Positions 24,635 to 29,154 of a stretch of DNA of 29,154 nucleotides are shown one piece after another. Position 1 is the first letter of the stretch; each line of letters starts with the position of its first letter. The stretch comes from Campylobacterales bacterium (GTDB lineage: Bacteria > Campylobacterota_A > Desulfurellia > JAADFJ01): assembly GCA_027080125.1 (NCBI GenBank), contig JALWSW010000037.1, positions 1-29,154 on the forward strand, read 5' to 3'. Made by a program: the position numbers and the translations under genes. The notes under the pieces are model-generated. The model did not search any database, had not been told where the DNA came from, and saw nothing but the letters and a program-made list of their open reading frames with translations.

Positions 24635-25316
24635 TTTTAGCGTTCCACCGTTTTTCAGGAATTATTACGATAGCAGCCGGCTCAACCGGGCAGACCATCT
24701 CACACACTCCGCATCCCGTGCATCCGGCCTTAACAACCGGGCTTTGATATGTTTTTCCGGTCTTTATATCCTTTTTTTCTTCTATATCGATAGCTCCGGG
24801 TCCTATCGGGCACTTATCTGCACACAACTGGCATACCTCTTTTCTGTAAGAGTCGGGATTTACCTTCCATTTATAATCGGAAGGGTTGTAGTTGTGATGC
24901 TCCGGTCCGCTATACAACCGGTTATTAACCAGAAGGCAAAGATCCGGTCTCAGTTCAGCCAATCCGATTCTTACCTTTTCCGCATTTTGCGCCCTCTCAT
25001 GCACAAGAGCGCCTGAGGGACAGACTAAAACGCACTGTATGCCTACACAGGAAAAGTCGCATGCGCCATGCCGTGGATCTATGAATGCGGTTCCAGCGCT
25101 GAGTCCTTCGGTAATATCAGCCAGATGTATGGCGTTAACCGGACAGATCTGAACGCACAAACCGCATTTTATACATGCGGAGAGAAACTTGTCCTCTCCG
25201 ATTTCCCCGGGCGGTCTTAGCAGTTTTTTGCCGCTTCGGAGCGGAGCGGCTGCGATACCAAGCACGCTGCCGATAGCAGCAATTCCCATATAACTTAAAA
25301 ATTGGCGTCTTTCCAT
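24627..25316 (-). CDS. nosG: NosG (NapG-like ferredoxin with twin-arginine leader)
   Basis: NosG is a four-cluster ferredoxin of the NapG family. The N-terminus MERRQFLSYMG carries a twin-arginine motif followed by a hydrophobic stretch, so it is probably exported folded and held at the outer face of the inner membrane. Four cysteine groups can be seen: CIKCGLCVQICP (Cys48-58), CDFSCVGIQCVLVCP (86-99), CQLCADKCP (about 158) and CTGCGVCEMVCP (about 198-209). The 229 residues are a standard length. It overlaps nosD by 22 bases and nosH by eight. With NosH it would form the quinol-to-periplasm electron pathway that replaces NosR in clade II organisms. Confidence 0.86.
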   Translation of the reverse strand: MERRQFLSYMGIAAIGSVLGIAAAPLRSGKKLLRPPGEIGEDKFLSACIKCGLCVQICPVNAIHLADITEGLSAGTAFIDPRHGACDFSCVGIQCVLVCPSGALVHERAQNAEKVRIGLAELRPDLCLLVNNRLYSGPEHHNYNPSDYKWKVNPDSYRKEVCQLCADKCPIGPGAIDIEEKKDIKTGKTYQSPVVKAGCTGCGVCEMVCPVEPAAIVIIPEKRWNAKNV

Positions 25317-26614
25317 TCGCTCTCCTTAATTACCCGGCTTAGATTTTGGTCGTTATATTTATAGGGTTTCATTAACGGTTTTTTATCGATCAGAATGTTG
25401 ACAGGACGCGAAAACGGAACAAGTTTTTTAATAAAATCTATAAAAAGAAACAACGGCGATCCGTTAAATAGGCGTAATTTGGGATAATCCCCGGTAAGGG
25501 ATCCTGAAAACCTGAACACCATATAGGGCACATCGCCAAACCCGTCGCCGTTTTCATCAAAACCCCTGTATCTGTCCCAATAATTATTTTTCCAGAAGCC
25601 TCTTGGGTGATCGATCATTCCTCCGGTAACCTCTATATCTTTGATATTGCCGATAAAATTGTTTTGCGAGAAAAGGTTCTGATTTCTGGTCGCATCTACA
25701 TTAAAATAGAGGGCAATTCCATTGTAATAAAATCCGTCATCAATAAATCTGCATCTGCTTCCGGGTTCATACGGTGATTCATGAAGATAGATTGCTCTTG
25801 TGCAATGAACAATCTTTGTGTTTCCGATTAAAACATAACTTGCGTCTTTCAAACCGATTCCGATTCCGGTTACATTGTTGTTATTTGAAATGGTTGCGTT
25901 TTCTATTTTGACATGTTTTACATACATAAGATAAATGCCGACCATATTTTTATTGCCCGTATAGTTTGTAACGGTATCATAGTTAGAATACATAAAATGT
26001 ATTCCATAACGTGAGCGCTCGCTTCTTTCGCCGATGATTCTGTTGTGTTTGGAAAACCAGACAACAAAATCGCGCGCATCGTGCATATAATTGTTTTTTA
26101 ACAGGTTATAGTTGCTCCACCACAATCTTACACCATCACCGCGCAGGCCTGTTTCTTTGTATGCTTTGGATGATATATTATTGTCAACAATCCTGTTGAA
26201 ATTTGCTTTTTTGAGCACTATGCCGTAGAGGCAGTTTTTTATCCTGTTGTGTATAATATTGTTTTTCGATGAAAAAATCGCTATGCCTGCATCCATGCTC
26301 CATCCGTGAGCGCCGGAATTTCTTATTATGAGATTTTTGATTGTAACATGATTAGATTTCACGGTTATTACCGTGCCTTTGCCCGCTCCATCTATAACTG
26401 CAACATTATTTCCATCAATTGTGATAGGTTTATTGATGATGACCGGTCCGTAATAAACGGCTTTTCCAAGCTCTATCACAGAATTTTTATTAGCTCTGTT
26501 TATTATATTCTGCAGACTCTCATGATGTGCGCTTTGAGCTACCGAAGAAGCAGGCAACAGGATAGCCAAAAGCAGGGCAATGCTTAAGAATATTGTCCTG
26601 CTAAATCTTGTCAT
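25295..26614 (-). CDS. nosD: NosD, periplasmic copper-site maturation protein
   Basis: NosD is a right-handed beta-helix (CASH domain) protein needed to assemble the CuZ site of N2O reductase together with NosFY. The 439 residues begin with a Sec signal peptide ending near residue 26 (LLPASSVAQ). Repeated beta-helix turns run from about 50 to 320 (GNNVAVIDGAGKGTVI, HVTIKNLIIRNSGAHGW, NNIIHNRIKNCLYGIVL). NYWDRYRGFDENGDGFGDVPY near residue 345 is a NosD hallmark. The start overlaps the nosB stop by 14 bases and the end overlaps nosG by 22, showing tight coupling. Confidence 0.92.
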   Translation of the reverse strand: MTRFSRTIFLSIALLLAILLPASSVAQSAHHESLQNIINRANKNSVIELGKAVYYGPVIINKPITIDGNNVAVIDGAGKGTVITVKSNHVTIKNLIIRNSGAHGWSMDAGIAIFSSKNNIIHNRIKNCLYGIVLKKANFNRIVDNNISSKAYKETGLRGDGVRLWWSNYNLLKNNYMHDARDFVVWFSKHNRIIGERSERSRYGIHFMYSNYDTVTNYTGNKNMVGIYLMYVKHVKIENATISNNNNVTGIGIGLKDASYVLIGNTKIVHCTRAIYLHESPYEPGSRCRFIDDGFYYNGIALYFNVDATRNQNLFSQNNFIGNIKDIEVTGGMIDHPRGFWKNNYWDRYRGFDENGDGFGDVPYMVFRFSGSLTGDYPKLRLFNGSPLFLFIDFIKKLVPFSRPVNILIDKKPLMKPYKYNDQNLSRVIKESEWKDANF

Positions 26615-27365
26615 AGTTTAAAAATTTTCTTTTTGAAAAATATGCCATAACAAAAAACAGCGATGCAATCAATAGCAATGTAAAGCCGTATGCAGGCCGG
26701 TTATGAGTGGAAAATTGCGCTACCTTGCCGATTCCGAATAAGATCGGTGTGAAGGAGTGAACTTTAAATGATGCCCAGCTGTTCAGATGAAATCCGATCC
26801 AGTGGCTCCAGAAAGAAAAAATGATTATAAATATAAATGGAGCTGAAATTGGCAGTATCGCGAGCCACCCAAGCAGCTTTTTTCTATAAAATATGAAAGG
26901 GACGAGCATCAAAACTATAAAATTTGCAAGATAAGCCGATAAATTTTTCAAAACAGGTGAAGCAAAAGTCAAAGGCAGCATCCCTATATAATGGTTTATG
27001 ACATCTATCTCATGCAGACAGTCCACATTAGTGCACCCGTTTTTAGGTCCACTGATAAAAATATTTACAAGCAGACCGTCCGGAAAAGATGTTCTCGGAT
27101 ATTGAGGCGCATCAAGTATGATTCTCCACAAAGGAGCCCCGTCCGGAACTATGACATGAGATCCGACCGGAATGATTAGTTTTGGAATCCTGTTGCCCAA
27201 TTTTTCCCATTTTTTCACAAAGCCGCTGACGCCGAAAACATTGGTAACCCTGCTTTCGCTCAAATTTTCTTCATATATTGACCTGCTGTATATATGCGGC
27301 CATAATGTTGCCGCAACAAACAGAGCAGTCCCTATGATGCCATATACCTGAAATCTTTTGATCAT
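26601..27365 (-). CDS. nosB: NosB-like four-helix membrane protein of clade II nos clusters
   Basis: This 254-residue membrane protein has four predicted transmembrane segments at about 7-27, 143-161, 165-187 and 227-245. The long extracytoplasmic loop between the first two holds Cys111, Cys116, His118 and His125 (CTNVDCLHEI, NHYIGM). Clade II nos clusters such as that of Wolinella succinogenes have nosB, a four-helix membrane protein, just after nosZ and before nosD. The size, topology and place before nosD match, so I call it NosB-like, although the function of NosB is itself poorly understood. The Cys/His set in the loop might bind copper or form a disulfide, which is inference. Its ribosome binding site is weak. 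It lies 17 bases after the cytochrome gene. Confidence 0.7.
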   Translation of the reverse strand: MIKRFQVYGIIGTALFVAATLWPHIYSRSIYEENLSESRVTNVFGVSGFVKKWEKLGNRIPKLIIPVGSHVIVPDGAPLWRIILDAPQYPRTSFPDGLLVNIFISGPKNGCTNVDCLHEIDVINHYIGMLPLTFASPVLKNLSAYLANFIVLMLVPFIFYRKKLLGWLAILPISAPFIFIIIFSFWSHWIGFHLNSWASFKVHSFTPILFGIGKVAQFSTHNRPAYGFTLLLIASLFFVMAYFSKRKFLNYDKI

Positions 27366-27382
27366 TAGATTTGCTGATAATG

Positions 27383-27790
27383 CTATTTCTTTTCTTTACT
27401 GCTTTTTGCCGCTATTCTCATAAGATATTGATATATTTTTTCCGAGTCCGCTTTATTTACACCGTTATTCGGCATATATTCGTTGTATGCCCTTATCATT
27501 GCTTTGACATCAGGTTCGTTGTAATGTTTTTTCGGATCCATTATCCAGCTTATCACCCATTTTTTTGTTTTAAATTTTGCCAATCCGGCAATTGCGGCAA
27601 TAGATGGTCCGGATGTGCTGTTTTTGTACATATATGTATGACATCCGCTGCAGCCGTAGTTATCAAATACATCCCTTAAACTTGACAAACTTTGCGTTTT
27701 TCCTGCATACGATGCAGATGCGAAAACAGCAAACGCCATCACTGAAATCAGCAAAAGCAATGTAGGCATACGATAATTGATACTGTTCAT
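27383..27790 (-). CDS. Monohaem class I cytochrome c, likely electron donor to NosZ
   Basis: From the ATG at 27790 this is a 135-residue exported protein with a signal peptide (LLLLISVMAFAVFASASYA). One haem-binding CSGCH lies about 25 residues into the mature part, and the Met of EYMPNNGV is the likely sixth ligand. AAGGAGA at 27798-27804 fixes this start over an in-frame upstream one at 27859, which would add residues before the signal peptide. Clade II nos clusters usually carry small cytochromes c (nosC1, nosC2) that pass electrons to NosZ; here one lies between nosZ and nosB instead of near nosH. A structured leader lies upstream. It could equally be described as NosC-like. Confidence 0.85.
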   Translation of the reverse strand: MNSINYRMPTLLLLISVMAFAVFASASYAGKTQSLSSLRDVFDNYGCSGCHTYMYKNSTSGPSIAAIAGLAKFKTKKWVISWIMDPKKHYNEPDVKAMIRAYNEYMPNNGVNKADSEKIYQYLMRIAAKSSKEKK

Positions 27791-27797
27791 AATAATA

Positions 27798-27804
27798 TCT
27801 CCTT
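27798..27804 (-). promoter_or_regulatory. Ribosome binding site that fixes the cytochrome c start
   Basis: The - strand reads AAGGAGA seven bases before the ATG at 27790, which starts a normal signal peptide. The longer frame from 27859 would run across this site and across the hairpin at 27819-27849. Confidence 0.75.
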
Positions 27805-27818
27805 TTTTAATATGTGCG

Positions 27819-27849
27819 GCAGAGAAGGCTGCAAATTTGCCTTCTCTGC
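27819..27849 (-). promoter_or_regulatory. Strong hairpin in the leader of the nos cytochrome c gene
   Basis: GCAGAGAAGGC (27819-27829) and GCCTTCTCTGC (27839-27849) form a perfect 11 bp stem with a nine-base loop; the centre also contains the palindrome GCAAATTTGC. On the - strand it is followed by CGCACATATT and a short A-run, not a U-run, so it is not a canonical terminator. It probably marks mRNA processing or stability between the upstream nosZ section and the cytochrome gene. Confidence 0.6.
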
Positions 27850-27894
27850 TATAAATCATATTGATAGTTTCAAAATTTATATTTTATCATCCAC

Positions 27895-28287
27895 CTATTT
27901 TTTACTTTTTATAAGGTTTTTAGCCACACGTGCTTTTACAACAGCTTTAATCAGATATTGCAGCTCCATTCCGCTCCATTGATAAGCGGCCTTCCATTTC
28001 CCTTCTTTTGCAAGCTTTTCAGTTTTTTTACGAATTCCGTTTGCATATCCAATCTGTGTTACTGCGTCCCGCATGATACGCTTTGCGCCCGGGTAGTTTT
28101 TGTAATGAAGTCTGTTTAATTCTGCAACTCCCTGCTTGATCGCGGCTCTTACCGAATCATTTGCCTTTATCTGCTTATAATAGCGAATCTTGTAACTTGT
28201 GCCTGCTGTAGCCTGAGACAAAGAAAAACCCCATACTACAAAAATCGACAATACCAGCCCTACGATAGGCTTTAATCCTGCTTTCAT
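27895..28287 (-). CDS. Unrecognised small basic exported protein in the nos cluster
   Basis: I do not recognise this 130-residue protein. It starts at the ATG at 28287, supported by AAGGAGGA at 28293-28300; an in-frame ATG six codons earlier overlaps that site and is rejected. A signal peptide (KPIVGLVLSIFVVWGFSLSQATAG) directs it out of the cytoplasm. The mature part, about 100 residues, is rich in Lys and Arg, looks almost entirely alpha-helical, and has no Cys, so it carries no haem or iron-sulfur site. Its dense aromatic and basic helices could form a small helical bundle. It lies about 20 bases after nosZ and upstream of the cytochrome, so an accessory role in N2O reduction (binding NosZ or its partners, or copper traffic) is inferred from position only. 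Confidence 0.8.
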   Translation of the reverse strand: MKAGLKPIVGLVLSIFVVWGFSLSQATAGTSYKIRYYKQIKANDSVRAAIKQGVAELNRLHYKNYPGAKRIMRDAVTQIGYANGIRKKTEKLAKEGKWKAAYQWSGMELQYLIKAVVKARVAKNLIKSKK

Positions 28288-28292
28288 CTTAA

Positions 28293-28300
28293 TCCTCCTT
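28293..28300 (-). promoter_or_regulatory. Ribosome binding site of the small exported nos protein
   Basis: The - strand reads AAGGAGGA five bases before the ATG at 28287, one of the strongest ribosome binding sites in the window. It suggests the protein is made in quantity. Confidence 0.8.
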
Positions 28301-28306
28301 TCCATT

Positions 28307-29154
28307 CTATGCGGGTTTTACCATCAGATATCCGAACATCTCCAAATGAAGCGCAGAGCAGAACTCGGTGCAGTAATAAGGGAATACGCCCTCTTTGTCG
28401 GCGATAAACTCCATCGTGATTGTCTTTCCCGGCTCAAGGCTTATACACTTGTTATAATAGTAAATTCCAAATCCATGAGTCTCGTCTTCCGCTCTTTCAA
28501 GGTTCGTTATATGAATAGTGACTTTGTCTCCTACCTTGCAATAGATATGTTCAGGATTGAAATGGCTTCTGATGGAGGTGCCGAACACTTCCACATGATT
28601 TCCTTTTCTGACAATTCTCTCATGCCCGGCTAATGTTCTGTATGGAGATCGTTCCATTGTGTTGACATCTGTGCCAAGCGGGTAAACCCTCAGAGCTCTC
28701 TTTTTTATAAGAGCTGCATCTATTATCTGTGCATAATGCGGTTCTCCAAGCGGAATCGGCATAGCATACAGCATTCTCATTTTTCTGCGAAGCGGATCTG
28801 ATATATCAATAAGTTCATGGTTTTGAGGATGCAAAGGACCCACCTCATTGAATCTGTCTATTGCCAGCTTGTTTAATGATATGAGATACTGTCCTCTCGG
28901 ATTGACGGTATCGCCGTGAACAGCCGCAAGATGTCCTACATTATAATGAATAGGAATTTTATCCAAAACTTTAAGCTTTACATAATCAAACTTAACTACT
29001 GCTGAATCGACAAACAGTGAATTATATGCAATATTTGAGCCGGCCACATCGAACTGGTTGTGAAGCGGACCGAGCCCGGTTTCAACCAAACCATGCAGAG
29101 CTCTTCTTTTCGAAAGAATAGGTATGCCGTAGGGATCATATCCGTCATATATCT
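28307..29154 (-). CDS. nosZ: Nitrous oxide reductase NosZ, C-terminal part (5' end outside window)
   Basis: NosZ reduces N2O to N2 in the periplasm. About 281 C-terminal residues are visible and the frame continues past the right edge; the first whole codon read in is at 29152. RRALHGLVETGLGPLHNQFD, YNVGHLAAVHGDT and GEPHYAQ carry histidines of the CuZ region. The C-terminal cupredoxin domain holds the CuA site, with ETHGFGIY and the CuA loop YYCTEFCSALHLEMFGY, so all typical CuA ligands are present. GHLAAVHGDT and the surrounding gene set match clade II (atypical) enzymes rather than clade I. A TTG at 29089 is internal and is not the start. The N-terminal signal peptide, which separates Sec from Tat export, is not in the window. 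Confidence 0.95.
   Translation of the reverse strand, partial: IYDGYDPYGIPILSKRRALHGLVETGLGPLHNQFDVAGSNIAYNSLFVDSAVVKFDYVKLKVLDKIPIHYNVGHLAAVHGDTVNPRGQYLISLNKLAIDRFNEVGPLHPQNHELIDISDPLRRKMRMLYAMPIPLGEPHYAQIIDAALIKKRALRVYPLGTDVNTMERSPYRTLAGHERIVRKGNHVEVFGTSIRSHFNPEHIYCKVGDKVTIHITNLERAEDETHGFGIYYYNKCISLEPGKTITMEFIADKEGVFPYYCTEFCSALHLEMFGYLMVKPA

Noticed and set aside
27861..27873. TTGATAGTTTCAA resembles an FNR/CRP-type site upstream of the nos cytochrome gene.
   Set aside because: The half-sites are separated by five instead of six bases, and no -10 box lies at the right distance downstream; the hairpin occupies that position.
29087..29089. TTG that could start a shorter 260-residue reading of nosZ.
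   Set aside because: The residues before it (RRALHG) are conserved NosZ sequence and the frame stays open to the window edge.

Overview
The window is a chromosomal segment, moderately AT-rich and using many ATA (Ile) and AGA/AGG (Arg) codons, from a Gram-negative respiratory bacterium. Lipoprotein and periplasmic signal peptides, a twin-arginine leader and a periplasmic nitrous oxide reductase support this. The order pheA-hisC-aroF-tyrA-cmk-ispH recalls Deltaproteobacteria and neighbouring phyla. The species cannot be named from the sequence alone. I see no rRNA, tRNA, CRISPR array, insertion sequence or phage gene.

Region 1 (1-9475, + strand) is a tightly packed biosynthetic run: the 3' part of cimA (isoleucine precursor), accA (fatty acid synthesis), pheA, hisC, aroF and a fused tyrA-cmk gene (phenylalanine, tyrosine and pyrimidine nucleotides), then ispH, ribF and pfkA. 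Genes overlap or abut almost throughout, so this looks like one transcription unit. Region 2 (9479-12913, + strand) has its own sigma-70-like promoter and carries an M24 peptidase, a tRNA nucleotidyltransferase and a DUF815 AAA ATPase.

Region 3 (12917-17508, - strand) is a complete livKHMGF amino-acid ABC transporter. It is driven by a near-consensus promoter that diverges from a second near-consensus promoter on the + strand; a short dyad (AGATCT-N5-AGATCT) lies between the two -35 boxes. The + strand promoter leads into a leader with two mutually exclusive hairpins and then a 25-codon ORF for a wholly hydrophobic peptide. This small locus is the most likely overlooked gene in the window. 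Region 4 (17828-21391, - strand) is ugd-rpoD-SDR: UDP-glucose dehydrogenase, the primary sigma factor and a short-chain dehydrogenase.

Region 5 (21691-29154, - strand) is a clade II-type (Wolinella-like) nos cluster for N2O respiration. In transcription order it reads nosZ (3' part, CuA domain), an unrecognised basic exported protein, a monohaem cytochrome c, a nosB-like membrane protein, nosD, nosG, nosH, nosF, nosL and nosY. NosG/NosH and the cytochrome would carry quinol electrons to NosZ, while NosD, NosF, NosY and NosL would support maturation of its copper site. No nosR is present in the visible part. Points worth following are the TyrA-Cmk fusion with aroA missing from its usual place, the divergent promoter with the peptide locus, and the unrecognised exported protein next to nosZ.
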